This document shows, one piece after another, positions 1-8,555 of a stretch of DNA of 36,322 bases. Origin of the DNA: Lysobacter antibioticus HS124 (GTDB lineage Bacteria > Pseudomonadota > Gammaproteobacteria > Xanthomonadales > Xanthomonadaceae); assembly GCF_000336385.2 (NCBI RefSeq), contig NZ_HG424492.1:1-36322 (forward strand), in the 5' to 3' direction. Numbering within the stretch: the stretch's first letter is position 1; each line of letters starts with the position of its first letter. The notes below the pieces were generated by a model. The model was not told the DNA's origin, did no database searches, and saw nothing but the letters and a program-made list of their open reading frames with translations. Both the position numbers and the translations under genes were made by a program.

Positions 1-69
1 AGCGACGACCTGACCAACTTCGACTACGACCACAAGGGCTGGTTCTTGAACCTGGTGGGGACGTACTGA
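1..69 (+). CDS. C-terminal end of an unidentified protein (partial)
   Basis: The window opens inside an open frame that reads 22 codons and stops with TGA. The tail ends in an aromatic residue after alternating hydrophobic residues (WFLNLVGTY), which is compatible with the last strand of an outer-membrane beta-barrel, but the piece is too short to name a family. The rest lies outside the window. Confidence 0.5.
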   Translation, partial: SDDLTNFDYDHKGWFLNLVGTY

Positions 70-194
70 TAGCGCCGATTGCCGCGAAACGATGCGGTCT
101 CCGACGCGTGAGCCAAGGGGCCGTCGGTCGCGATGAACTTGTCGCGACCGGCGGTCCTGCGGTCGGCGACTCAGAGATACTTGGAGACGGTGGC

Positions 195-2264
195 ATGAGA
201 ATTCGCGCCCGTGTGGTGGTCTGCGTCGGCCTTGGACTGGCGAGCGGCGGCGTTGCGGCCCAACAGGGCATCGGCATCGGAAATGTGGCGACAGCTCCCG
301 GTTTGATCGGGTCCGCGCACCCCAACACGGCCAATCGGGACTGCGCCGCGAATACCGTCGTTGTCGGCGGCCGCCATACGGACCGGGCGATAGGGCCGGC
401 GAATTCCGCCGATGGCATGACCGTCGACTACGATCTGCGCTGCGGGAGCATCAGCACCGACGGCGTGAGCGTCACGGTCGCCAACGACGCCACGTTTACC
501 GATTTCCCGACCTACGACCAACGAGACGTCACGTTGCAGAACACCTGCGCCGCGAACCAGGTCGTCGGTCGGGGCGGCGGTTACGATCGAGATTACCTCG
601 CCCAAGGAACCTGGACCAGTTCCGTCACCCACGTGTGCTATGCCCTGGTCTTGGACGCCAACGATTGGGTCAAGCGCTCCGGCACCGCCTCCGCGACGCA
701 ACTCATCGGCAACAACGAGGCCTACGCGGTGCATACGCTTCGCGGCCCGTTCTGCGCCGATACCATCGATACCGTGAAAGTCGGCTATTTGGGGCGTTTG
801 GGCGGCGAGGGCATCGACGGTGTCCAGCAGCGTTGCGGGCAGTTCATCCAGGCGCGCTTTTCCGCTGCGCTGAACTTCGTCGATTTCGCCTGGAGCACGG
901 CCCTCGGCGGCGCCGGCTGGAACGCGCAGCTGACCCACACCAGCGGCAACATGGCGGTACGCACGCCGCGGCCGGCGGGGGTCAACGACCTCACGCAGTT
1001 CGAAGGCGCGAACGAGCTCTACGTGATCCCCGGCGCCGGCTATTCGGCCACCCCGATCGCGCCGGCCGGCATCGCCGCCAACACCTATGCGGTGACCACT
1101 CCCTGCACCAACGCCACCCGCACCGACGAACAGGACCTGGCCTGCCCGCTGGTGGTGACCGGCCTGCCCGACATCGCGGTCGCGCTGACCACGCCGACGC
1201 CGGCCTACAGCAACTACGGCCAGTTGCAGAACATCGTGCTGACCGCGACCAACGTCGGGCCCGGCGCCACCGATGGCGACGATGGCTTCACCGTGGTCGC
1301 GACCCTGCCGGCAGGCTGGACGGCCGGTGCGCTGCCGGCCAACTGCACTGCCAACGGCGCCAACACGGTCGTGACCTGCGCGCTCAACCCGACCCCGCTG
1401 ACCGGCTCGGCCGCGCCCGGCGGCAACGGCGGCACGATCGGCTTCACCATTCCGGTGACGGTCAATTCGCCCACGCTCAGCGGCGCTTACACCGCCAATG
1501 CCGCGTTGGGCCGCAGCGTGCCCGATGGCGACGCAGATGCGACCAACAACGATTACAACACTGCCAACGACACCACCAGCGGGCCGTTGGTGTTCCAGAA
1601 GCAGCCGATCCTGCGCCTGCGCAAGGCGCTGCCGCTGGGACGGTTCGTCGCCGCGGATCAGTTCCAACTGGATATCGCCGGCACCGGCGGACCGGTCAGC
1701 GCCACCACCACCGGCAGCGGCACCACCGCCAGCGGCGAAGCGCTGCTCAACGGCAGCATCGGCGCGGCCTACACCCTGTCCGAGGCCGGCGCGGCCGGCG
1801 CCAACCTCGCCAACTACGCCAGCGCCTACAGCTGCAGCAACGCCCTGGCCGGTGGCCAGGCCCCGAGCGGCAGCGGCGCCAGTTTCAATCTCACCGCAGT
1901 GGCCGGCGACGATCTCACCTGCACCTTCAGCAATACCCGCACGCCCTTGGCCGATCTGGCGATCACCAAGACCAATACGCCGGTATCGGGGCCGTCCGAT
2001 CAGAGCAACGACACGCTCAATCGTGGCGCGGCGACGACCTACACCATCGTGGTGACCAACAACGGGCCCGATACGGTGAACGGCGCGGTGCTCAGCGATC
2101 CGGCCGGCAATCGCAGCGGCTTGAGCTGCACCGCGCCGCCGGTCTGCACCGGTACCGCCTGTCCGGCGGGATTGACCTTGGCCCAGTTGGAAAGCGGCGT
2201 GGCGCTGGGCGCCCTGGCGAACGGCGCGTCGGTGACGGTGACGCTGAGCTGCAGCGTCAACTGA
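195..2264 (+). CDS. Secreted DUF11 / prealbumin-fold surface protein
   Basis: A 689-residue protein of unknown function, probably exported and extracellular. The ATG at 195 is preferred to an in-frame start at 108 because it begins a clear Sec signal peptide (MRIRARVVVCVGLGLASG..AAQQ) and has GGAGACGG a few bases upstream. After the signal come about 300 residues of unrecognised Cys-containing sequence with several WD/VG patches, then a DUF11-like beta domain (about 325-430), a prealbumin-like/SpaA-type domain (about 475-575, LRLRKALPLGRF...CTFSNT), and a second DUF11 domain (about 580-689, ADLAITKTN...VVTNNGPDTV). DUF11 proteins of this group often end in an IPTL-CTERM or similar sorting tail. 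None is visible here: the protein stops directly after the last DUF11 strand (VTLSCSVN). Function is inferred only as cell-surface or secreted. Confidence 0.8.
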   Translation: MRIRARVVVCVGLGLASGGVAAQQGIGIGNVATAPGLIGSAHPNTANRDCAANTVVVGGRHTDRAIGPANSADGMTVDYDLRCGSISTDGVSVTVANDATFTDFPTYDQRDVTLQNTCAANQVVGRGGGYDRDYLAQGTWTSSVTHVCYALVLDANDWVKRSGTASATQLIGNNEAYAVHTLRGPFCADTIDTVKVGYLGRLGGEGIDGVQQRCGQFIQARFSAALNFVDFAWSTALGGAGWNAQLTHTSGNMAVRTPRPAGVNDLTQFEGANELYVIPGAGYSATPIAPAGIAANTYAVTTPCTNATRTDEQDLACPLVVTGLPDIAVALTTPTPAYSNYGQLQNIVLTATNVGPGATDGDDGFTVVATLPAGWTAGALPANCTANGANTVVTCALNPTPLTGSAAPGGNGGTIGFTIPVTVNSPTLSGAYTANAALGRSVPDGDADATNNDYNTANDTTSGPLVFQKQPILRLRKALPLGRFVAADQFQLDIAGTGGPVSATTTGSGTTASGEALLNGSIGAAYTLSEAGAAGANLANYASAYSCSNALAGGQAPSGSGASFNLTAVAGDDLTCTFSNTRTPLADLAITKTNTPVSGPSDQSNDTLNRGAATTYTIVVTNNGPDTVNGAVLSDPAGNRSGLSCTAPPVCTGTACPAGLTLAQLESGVALGALANGASVTVTLSCSVN

Positions 2265-2399
2265 AGCCGGGCGCAACCGTTGGCCCTCGGGGCCGACCCG
2301 TATTCCGTCGCGACACACTGCCGGCTTCATCCGCGACGACCATCGCAGCGGTGGTTACGTCAGAAGCGTTTCGCGATGTGATGGCACATTCGTCTACTT

Positions 2400-2438
2400 C
2401 TTGCAGGGCCCGGCGTGGCAGTCGCCGGGTCCTGCAAG
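2400..2438 (+). terminator. Strong hairpin downstream of the DUF11 gene
   Basis: A 16-bp inverted repeat (CTTGCAGGGCCCGGCG pairing with CGCCGGGTCCTGCAAG, one G-T wobble) around a 7-base loop. It lies 136 bases after the DUF11 stop. There is no clear T tract, so it may be an mRNA 3'-end structure rather than a classical intrinsic terminator. Confidence 0.45.
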
Positions 2439-2693
2439 ACCATTATCGAACGATACGCGCGCAGGTTCGGCTGTCGTCGCCGCGATTGCGGCGGCGGCGA
2501 TGGCGGGCCGGCTTCAAAATACTGACGTGCACGGTCAATTAGCGACCGACAGCGTTCAGAAGATTAAGTTCCGATGCCGTTCGGCCATCGAAAAACGACG
2601 TTTTTCCCACCGCCGCACGCGGCAATCGGCGATGTAAACGTTTCACCGGTCTGTGTCGGATTTATGACTGGGGCTGCTTCTATCTTGTGACGG

Positions 2694-2710
2694 TTGGCAC
2701 AAAATTTGCA
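2694..2710 (+). promoter_or_regulatory. Sigma-54 (-24/-12) promoter with no evident gene downstream
   Basis: TTGGCACAAAATTTGCA matches the sigma-54 consensus (TTGGCAC-N5-TTGCW) at every conserved base, with the GG and GC doublets at the correct spacing. Transcription would start near 2720 and run rightward. The next believable gene begins at 3844, more than 1.1 kb away. What it drives is unknown: a small RNA, a very short peptide or a long leader are all possible. Confidence 0.7.
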
Positions 2711-3217
2711 GTGATATGGATATCAGCACAATCTGCAAAACGTGATGCGTCCAATGCTTCCATCGTCGATCTCATCGCTTCGCGTCTGCGCCCGCAGCCG
2801 TGGCGTGAGCGCGCCGGTGCGTGGCGTCGGCCGTGTGTGGAGCAGCGCGAACCGTGGCATCGGTTCGTTCTTTCACGGCGACAGTGCGATCGGGTTCGCT
2901 TTTGATTCGGCGGGCTCGATGCTTGGTCTGCGTTACTTTCGGCTGCGCGAGCGGCGTGTCCGAGAGGATTCGCGCCGGTCTGTGTCGAGCCTCGGTTCGC
3001 GCATCGGCCACGCGAGTCGCAACCTCGAATCGAGCTGGATTCGCGCGCGAAAAAAACGACGACGGCGTGTGGACGAATGTTCCTACCCGTTTGCCGATAA
3101 AGAACGGTAGCGTCTGGTAATCGTTGTCAATCCCCTAAGAGTACGTGCGTCCTGCCGGATGCCGTATTCACGGTGTCGCTTTGCCTTGTGAAAGACAGCG
3201 GCGTCAAATACTTGTGA

Positions 3218-3229
3218 ACATGCGCATGT
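3218..3229. repeat. Perfect 12-bp palindrome, possible operator
   Basis: ACATGCGCATGT is self-complementary over 12 bases in the gene-free stretch before the DUF4096 gene. It could be a repressor site, but no adjacent regulator gene supports this. Confidence 0.25.
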
Positions 3230-3843
3230 CGATGCACATATCAATTTTTCATTTCGAATCGCCTCCGGCAGAACGCAGGCTTTCGCGGCTTGGTTTCGAT
3301 TTCTCACTCGCAATCGGAAGTTCGTTCAATTCTGCGTTGCGTACCGGAGCGCGCTCCGGCGAGGGTACGGGCAGCGAGGCTTCGTCGATTCGATGGTCGA
3401 TTCGAACGAGCGCAGTGGGCGGAATCGGGGGGAGCCCCCTGTCGCCGAAGCCGTCGCTGGACGCCGTGAGGAAAACGGATCAGTGGGTCCGGCCGCGACA
3501 CGGGGGAAGGAATCTCCCATACACGTCGGTGCCGGCAGGCTCAACTGAAAAAGCGCCACGGAAGGCGGGCGCAGCCCGTACGTCCATGCCGGCCCTGGAG
3601 GTGCCGGCCATCGCGAATGTCGCCGACCGAAGTCGGCCGCTGCCCGAATCGAAGCAGTCCGATTCCAGGGAGGTCATGCACTGCGTCCAGTCGTCCGATC
3701 CGTATCGCGTGCGGGATATCGCCCGCCGCTGCGCGGCCGGATTCCCCCATAAGACCTCGAAATATAAGTAGAACGCCGTGTGCACTATCCATCCTTATAA
3801 CGATCATGTTGACGATGTCGTGGATCAAACGGAGATCGCCGCG

Positions 3844-4227
3844 ATGATTCCCGACGAACACGAAGAATCCATCTACACCCGGCTGGACGCAAAGCAGTGG
3901 GCGGCGATCGAAGCCGTGCTGCCGCGTACGGTCTATACCCGCAATACCGACACCGAGGACGCGCGGCGTTTCGTCGAAGCCGCGTTGTGGGTAATGGCGA
4001 CCGGCCGGTTCTGGACCGAGTTGCCGCAGGCCGTTTACGGTCCCTGGCGCAAGAACTACGTACGCAGCAATCGTTGGATCTATCGCGGCATGTGGCAGGC
4101 CGTGATCGGCGCGCTGGGTCAGGACAGCGAGCTGTCGACGATGATTTCGCGTTACGTGAAAACCCAGGTCGAGCGACATCAGAAGCTCGGCCGGCGCAAC
4201 GATTTTCGCCTCGACGGCGAGGACTGA
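3844..4227 (+). CDS. Stand-alone DUF4096 (IS5-type transposase N-terminal) protein
   Basis: A 127-residue protein matching the N-terminal DUF4096 domain of IS5/IS427 transposases: LDAKQWAAIEAVLPR, then RRFVEAALWVMATGRFWTELP, a P-W-R-x-x-Y segment, and RWIYRGMWQAVIGAL. The DDE catalytic part of a transposase is absent, and the protein ends in a charged tail (RRNDFRLDGED) rather than breaking off within a domain. The ATG at 3844 has GGAG at 3831-3834; an in-frame GTG at 3778 would add 22 unrelated residues. No inverted repeats or target duplication are apparent. It may be a remnant or a domesticated DNA-binding protein; the intact frame and good ribosome binding site favour a retained gene. DNA binding is inferred, not shown. 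Confidence 0.7.
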   Translation: MIPDEHEESIYTRLDAKQWAAIEAVLPRTVYTRNTDTEDARRFVEAALWVMATGRFWTELPQAVYGPWRKNYVRSNRWIYRGMWQAVIGALGQDSELSTMISRYVKTQVERHQKLGRRNDFRLDGED

Positions 4228-4508
4228 ACCGGCGTTGCGCGTTATGCGGGCGGGTCCGCGGTGCGGCCTGGCCGGCCCCGACTGGAGCGCTGTCCGTACG
4301 GGGTGGCGGCGTTCCGGCGGCCGTTCGGGCGCGGGCCCGCCTGCTTCGCCCGGTTCGGCCGTCCGGCCGCCCGCGCCATCCACCCAGGGCCGCACAGGCG
4401 GTCGGGGCAGGGCTGGGCGATAATCGCCGCTTTGCGATCCGATCCGCGGTAGGCGGCGGGTCCTCTTCCGGCGGGCGCTGGCCGACCGCCTTCGATCAGG
4501 GCGGGACT

Positions 4509-5219
4509 ATGTTGCAACTGGTGGGCTTCGACGGCGACGACACGCTTTGGCACAGCGAGGGGTACTACCAGGAGGCGGCGGTCGAGTTCGAACGCATCCT
4601 CTCGGCCTGGGTCGACATCGGCAACGCCGCCATCCGCCAGCGCCTGTACGCGGTGGAGCGCAACAATCTCGCTTTGTTCGGCTACGGCGTCAAAGGCATG
4701 GCCTTGTCGATGATCGAGGCGGCGATCGACATCACCCAGTCGCGGATCAGCGCGGCCGACATCCACCGTATCGTGGCTCTGGCCAAGGACCTGCTCGATC
4801 ATCCGGTCGAGTTGCTGCCCGGCATCCGCGAGGCGGTGGAGGCGGTGGCGCGCGAGCACCGCATCGTGCTGATCACCAAGGGCGACTTGTTCCATCAGGA
4901 GAAGAAGGTCGCACTCAGCGGCCTGGCCGACCTGTTCCACCGCATCGAGATCGTGTCGGAGAAGGACGAGGCGAGCTATTCGCGGGTCTTGGCCGAGTTC
5001 GGCGTCGCCCCGCAAGGGTTCGCGATGGTCGGCAACTCGCTGCGCTCGGACATCGAGCCGGTCGTCGCCCTCGGCGGTTGGGGCGTGCACATGCCCTACC
5101 ACGTGACCTGGGCGCACGAGATGGAACACGGCATGAGCGGCGAGCATCCGCGCCTGCAGACGGTCAGCGGCGCCGCAGCGATCGCCGAAGCGATCGCGCG
5201 CTTCGATCGCGGGGCTTGA
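4509..5219 (+). CDS. HAD-superfamily phosphatase
   Basis: A 236-residue soluble hydrolase of the haloacid dehalogenase superfamily. Motif I is DGDDT (residues 10-14, the first Asp being the expected nucleophile), preceded by a beta strand; motif II is the VLITKGD strand; a Lys follows in the LFHQEKKVALSGL region; motif IV is MVGNSLRSDI with the Mg-binding acidic residue. A helical cap lies between motifs I and II. Substrate unknown; small phosphometabolites are usual for this group. Start at ATG 4509 follows a G-rich AGGGCGGG sequence. It stands alone, with no gene in the next 550 bases. Confidence 0.85.
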   Translation: MLQLVGFDGDDTLWHSEGYYQEAAVEFERILSAWVDIGNAAIRQRLYAVERNNLALFGYGVKGMALSMIEAAIDITQSRISAADIHRIVALAKDLLDHPVELLPGIREAVEAVAREHRIVLITKGDLFHQEKKVALSGLADLFHRIEIVSEKDEASYSRVLAEFGVAPQGFAMVGNSLRSDIEPVVALGGWGVHMPYHVTWAHEMEHGMSGEHPRLQTVSGAAAIAEAIARFDRGA

Positions 5220-5768
5220 GGCCGCTCGCCTCCGGCCGGATGGACGCCGGCTGCGATCGCCGGCGAGCACTCGACCGGGCGAACGACGGGCGCGCGAGCG
5301 TTTTCGACCGGATCGGGTCCAGCGCACCGGCCTGAATCGCGGCTGCGGTCGCGATTTTCTCCAGCAGCGTCCGACCTTATCGGTCCGCCTGTCGCGGACG
5401 TCGCCCGGCGATGGCGACATGCGGATGCGCCGTGTTGTGTGCTGCATTCGCGTCGCGCAAGGCGGGCGTCGTCGTCCGGTTCGACGCCGAAACTGTGCCG
5501 AATTTCGCGCCGCCGACGATGCGCGGAGCATCGTTCGCGTGCGCGATCCGCCTCGAAAAACGCCGCGCGACCGCATCGTGCGCGCGGTCGGCGGCGGCGA
5601 CTAAGAACATTCCCCGTGCCCACATCCGGCGCAACGGCCTTTAATGCATATCGGCAGGCGGACGAGCCGCCGAGGGCCCAACACTTACGCGCAGCCCAGG
5701 GCGACGGCCCGGCGGTCGCAGGACAAACAGTCTTGGGCGGAAAGCCGCAATTCGAACAGGAGAGTTAC
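5220..5768. other. Gene-free stretch upstream of the cyclase toxin gene
   Basis: 549 bases with no supportable gene. Overlapping high-GC open frames occur in several phases without ribosome binding sites. The 3' part must contain the promoter of the cyclase gene; no clear sigma-70 or sigma-54 box could be chosen by eye. Confidence 0.4.
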
Positions 5769-6956
5769 ATGGGTAAGAACGCCGGCGGCAAGAGCAATGG
5801 GGATGTCATCGACAAGGTCGAAAGCGAATTCGTGACGCCGCAGCACCGGCTTGCGATCGAAGAGGCTTCGGTCAAAGGCAAGTTCGCGGTCAGTTTCAGA
5901 GCGGCGGGCGCCGCCACGTTGGCCGCTCTCGAAGAAGGCGCGGCGGCCAAGGGGCACGACATTCTCGAGAAAACCATCAAGCAGTCGTCGCTCGCCAAGG
6001 CCTATCCGAACAACGCCGCGGAGATGCTGCAAAAGGTGCGCGAGGCCGGCATCGAGGGTTACGTCGGCCATTGGGACAAGGCCAGCGGAGAGCTGAAAGG
6101 CATCTATCTCAGCAGCGGCCACGGCTTGGGCGACAAGGTCCAGGGGAATATCTACCCCATCGACATGAACCGGCTGGACGAATCGCTGGCCCCGCTCAAG
6201 CAGAACCCGGGCTGGAAGGCGTTGCCGTTCACCGGCGACTACGACATGCACGACATGCTGACGTTCCGCGGTGCCGGTCGGCCGCATACGCCGTTGGTCG
6301 ATTCCAAGGAGGAACTTGCGATCCGCAAGGGAATCAACCAGGCGGTCGCCGATGTCGACCCCCGGCGCCCGGTCGCGGATACCGAACACAACGTGATCCG
6401 CCACGGCCCGCAAGTGAACTTCTCCAGCTATATGCTCGACCGCGAAGCGGGAGTGGTGAAGCGCGACGGCGGCTTCCTCGGCGTGGTCGCCAGGCCCGGC
6501 GAGTTTCCGGTGGCGATGGTGGACCGCGGCAAATGGTCGATCATCAACGACTCGAACCAGCTGGCCGGTTACTACCGGAGCGTCGGCGCGCAGATCAAGG
6601 AAACCTGGAATCCCGACGGCGTCAGGACCTTCGCCGATGCGGACAAGCCGGGCATGGTGAAGTACGGCCGGCGCGACGAAACGCCCGCGAAACCGCCCGT
6701 TCCCGCCGCACCGAAGCCGGCCGGCAACGAGCCTTCCGCGGTGCTCGACCGTATGCTGACGGCCGCGCAGGGCGGCGACCGCGAAGCGTTCCGGCAGGCA
6801 ACCCAGCAGGCCGCCGCAGCGGCGCCGGGGCGCGAGCTGCGCAACGAGGCGGCGGCGTCGGTCGACCGCCAGGAGCCGTCGCGGACTCAAGCGACGGCGC
6901 AACCGCAGCCCGTCGAACAGGCGCTGCCGGGCCCGAGCCAGCCGCGCGTGCGTTGA
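5769..6956 (+). CDS. Edema factor/ExoY-family nucleotidyl cyclase toxin homologue (copy 1)
   Basis: A 395-residue protein related to the catalytic core of anthrax edema factor, CyaA and ExoY (class II cyclases), which make cAMP or other cyclic nucleotides inside target cells after activation by a host cofactor. Visible match: FRAAG (R44), EEGAAAKGHDILEK with K61 and K68, GDYDM with D157 and D159, and IRHGPQVN with H212. In edema factor the equivalents are R329, K346, K353, D491/D493 and H577, and the R-K (17) and K-K (7) spacings are the same. The SSDWG stretch after the second Lys in edema factor is replaced. There is no signal peptide. The C-terminal 90 residues are Ala/Gln/Pro-rich (LDRML-AAQGGDRE...ELRNEAA) and resemble tails I recall from xanthomonad type IV secretion effectors, but a full XVIPCD domain is not seen. 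AGGAG precedes the ATG. Paralogue at 20729-21919. Activity is inferred. Confidence 0.8.
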   Translation: MGKNAGGKSNGDVIDKVESEFVTPQHRLAIEEASVKGKFAVSFRAAGAATLAALEEGAAAKGHDILEKTIKQSSLAKAYPNNAAEMLQKVREAGIEGYVGHWDKASGELKGIYLSSGHGLGDKVQGNIYPIDMNRLDESLAPLKQNPGWKALPFTGDYDMHDMLTFRGAGRPHTPLVDSKEELAIRKGINQAVADVDPRRPVADTEHNVIRHGPQVNFSSYMLDREAGVVKRDGGFLGVVARPGEFPVAMVDRGKWSIINDSNQLAGYYRSVGAQIKETWNPDGVRTFADADKPGMVKYGRRDETPAKPPVPAAPKPAGNEPSAVLDRMLTAAQGGDREAFRQATQQAAAAAPGRELRNEAAASVDRQEPSRTQATAQPQPVEQALPGPSQPRVR

Positions 6957-7048
6957 GCGGGCATCCGCGATCCGGCGCCGATGGGGTGCCGGGTCCGGAT
7001 CGGAGCCGGGATCGGGCAAATGCGGAACCGCCGTCGGAAAACGCCGTG

Positions 7049-7621
7049 ATGCAGCAAGACGAGTTGACCGCGCTGATCGGCAGGACCGCGATCCTGATGG
7101 AGCAGTTCGAGCGCCGTTGCGAAGAAATCGAGGCGCATCAACGCACGCTGTGCGAGCAGTTGCAGCAGCTGTCGCAGCGCGCGGTGTGGGCGGTTTGCCA
7201 GGCGGCGGACGAGAGCTTGCGCGATCTGTCCGGGGCCGTGACCGGCAAGGTCGAGGACGGCCTGTCGCAACCGGTGGCGGCTTACGAACATCGCTTGCGC
7301 AAGGCCGGAACGCTGCTGCAGGAGGGTTCCCAAGGGCTGGCGGCGCAAATCGCCCGCTTGCAGTGGCTGCACCGGCAGTTGGTCTGGAAAGTGGTCGCCG
7401 TGGCGTTCGGCAGCCTGCTGTTGTTGCTGGCCGGCGGCGGCTGGTTGTCGTCGCGCTACCGGGCCGATATCGAACGTCAGCGGGTCGGGGCAGACCTGCT
7501 GCGCGCCTATAACCGGGCCGACGTGTCTCTGTGCGATGGACGGCTGTGCGCGAACGTCGATCTCAAGGGGCGGGCCTACGGTGAGGACAAGCAATACCGT
7601 CCGGTGCGGCCGCGGCGCTGA
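7049..7621 (+). CDS. Coiled-coil membrane protein, 'relaxation protein'-like effector partner
   Basis: A 190-residue protein with a long Gln/Glu-rich helical region (about 1-110), one strong transmembrane segment (about 113-133, VWKVVAVAFGSLLLLLAGGG) and a short C-terminal part with two Cys (LCDGRLCANVD) ending QYRPVRPRR. Proteins of this size and layout, sometimes annotated 'relaxation protein', are in my recollection found directly downstream of type IV effector genes in Lysobacter and Stenotrophomonas. It lies 92 bases after the cyclase gene in the same direction, so co-transcription is likely. It could be an accessory, adaptor or immunity protein; nothing in the sequence decides. ATG 7049 chosen; an in-frame GTG lies just before it at 7046. 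Confidence 0.7.
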   Translation: MQQDELTALIGRTAILMEQFERRCEEIEAHQRTLCEQLQQLSQRAVWAVCQAADESLRDLSGAVTGKVEDGLSQPVAAYEHRLRKAGTLLQEGSQGLAAQIARLQWLHRQLVWKVVAVAFGSLLLLLAGGGWLSSRYRADIERQRVGADLLRAYNRADVSLCDGRLCANVDLKGRAYGEDKQYRPVRPRR

Positions 7622-8053
7622 ACCGTGCCTGGCGTGGGGCGGGCGGAGCAGGGCGTGTCGCGCTCGCGCCCGCGGCCCCCGCCGGCCGTTTCGAGGGCGC
7701 GGTTGGCGGGGGCGGGGCTTTCGGCACCGTCGCGCCGGGGGATGGGGCACCGTGTAGCCGGCGACGAGGCCGGCATTGCGTTCGCGTTGCGGTGCGTGCG
7801 GACGGGGTTCGACGGTCCGCCAGCCCCTGCGGGTTTCGAATCGCATGCCTGAATGCTTCGTGGGCGACCGGCGGGCCGGGCGCCTGCCTGGAGCGGCGGC
7901 GGGAGGCGGTTGCAGGCCTTGCGGGGCGCCCGTCCCAACCGCGACTGAGCGGCCGATGGCGACCCCGGAATTGTTCCAAGCCGGTTCACCGTGGCGAAGG
8001 CACATTCGCACCGTACCTGCCGCAGAGCAGGTCCCCCGAATGAGGAGACTGCC
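7622..8053. other. Gene-free stretch
   Basis: 432 bases between the cyclase pair and the Tyr/Arg-rich exported protein. No gene with supporting signals is seen; only GC-rich overlapping frames. The last 60 bases hold the GGAG ribosome binding site of the next gene. Confidence 0.4.
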
Positions 8054-8533
8054 ATGACCGTCCTGTCCCGCTGGCTTGCACCGTTCGTACTCGCCGCCGG
8101 TTTCGGCGCAGTCGCCATGGCGCCGGCGCCGGCCCGCGCCGACGACCTCGCCCGAGTGATCGTCGACATCGCCGACGTCATCGTCCGCAACAACACCCCG
8201 TACTACCGTTACGGCAATTTCGGCTACAACGACCGCCTGATCGTGGTCCGCGACCGCTACGGCCGTCCGACGTACTACCGCAACGTGCCGCGTTACGCCG
8301 ACTATCGCTATCGTCCGGGCCCGCCGTACGGCGTCGCCCACGGCTACTACAACCGCGATTGCAAGCACAACGGCAAGTGCCGGACCACTTACTACGACCC
8401 GCGTTACGACCGCCGTTACGATGGGCGCTATAGCCGTTACGACGACCGTTATCACCGCCACGATCGCCACGACCGGTACGGCCGCGACTACCGTTACGAC
8501 GGCCGCCGCTGGCGCGATCGCGACGACGACTGA
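8054..8533 (+). CDS. Exported Tyr/Arg/Asp-rich protein
   Basis: A 159-residue protein with a Sec signal peptide (MTVLSRWLAPFVLAAGFGAV...ARA, cleavage near residue 29). The mature part is dominated by Tyr, Arg, Asp and His, with repeating YDxRYxR-type units (PRYDRRYDGRYSRYDDRYHR) in the second half and two Cys in RDCKHNGKCR. Highly charged low-complexity periplasmic proteins of this type are common in xanthomonads and have no assigned function. Strong ribosome binding site (GAGGAGA). A GC-rich hairpin follows the stop, so it is probably monocistronic. Confidence 0.8.
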   Translation: MTVLSRWLAPFVLAAGFGAVAMAPAPARADDLARVIVDIADVIVRNNTPYYRYGNFGYNDRLIVVRDRYGRPTYYRNVPRYADYRYRPGPPYGVAHGYYNRDCKHNGKCRTTYYDPRYDRRYDGRYSRYDDRYHRHDRHDRYGRDYRYDGRRWRDRDDD

Positions 8534-8555
8534 GTCCGTCGTCGTCCGGCCTCTC

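Larger units (their letters stand above)
2439..3843. other. Gene-free stretch of about 1.4 kb
   Basis: No reading frame here has convincing codon usage, a Shine-Dalgarno and a recognisable product. Open frames around 2687-3110 and 3145-3771 are Arg/Ser-rich and overlap in several frames, as expected of random high-GC sequence. Base composition is somewhat less GC-rich than the neighbours. The visible structures are an AAAAAC/GTTTTT inverted repeat (2592-2606), the sigma-54 promoter (2694-2710), a perfect 12-bp palindrome ACATGCGCATGT (3218-3229), and short GTCGATTCGA repeats near 3390-3410. It may hold a non-coding RNA or decayed genes. Confidence 0.5.

Noticed and set aside
171-2330. 719-codon open frame on the minus strand opposite the DUF11 gene
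   Set aside because: It is a GC-bias shadow: Arg/Gly/Ala-rich, no known domain, and the plus-strand frame has a signal peptide and recognisable domains.
2742-3110. Possible 122-residue gene downstream of the orphan sigma-54 promoter
   Set aside because: No Shine-Dalgarno, Arg/Ser-rich random-like composition, and equally long open frames overlap it on both strands.
4235-4500. Short Arg/Pro/Gly-rich frames between the DUF4096 and HAD genes
   Set aside because: Biased composition only; no start signals and several overlapping frames.
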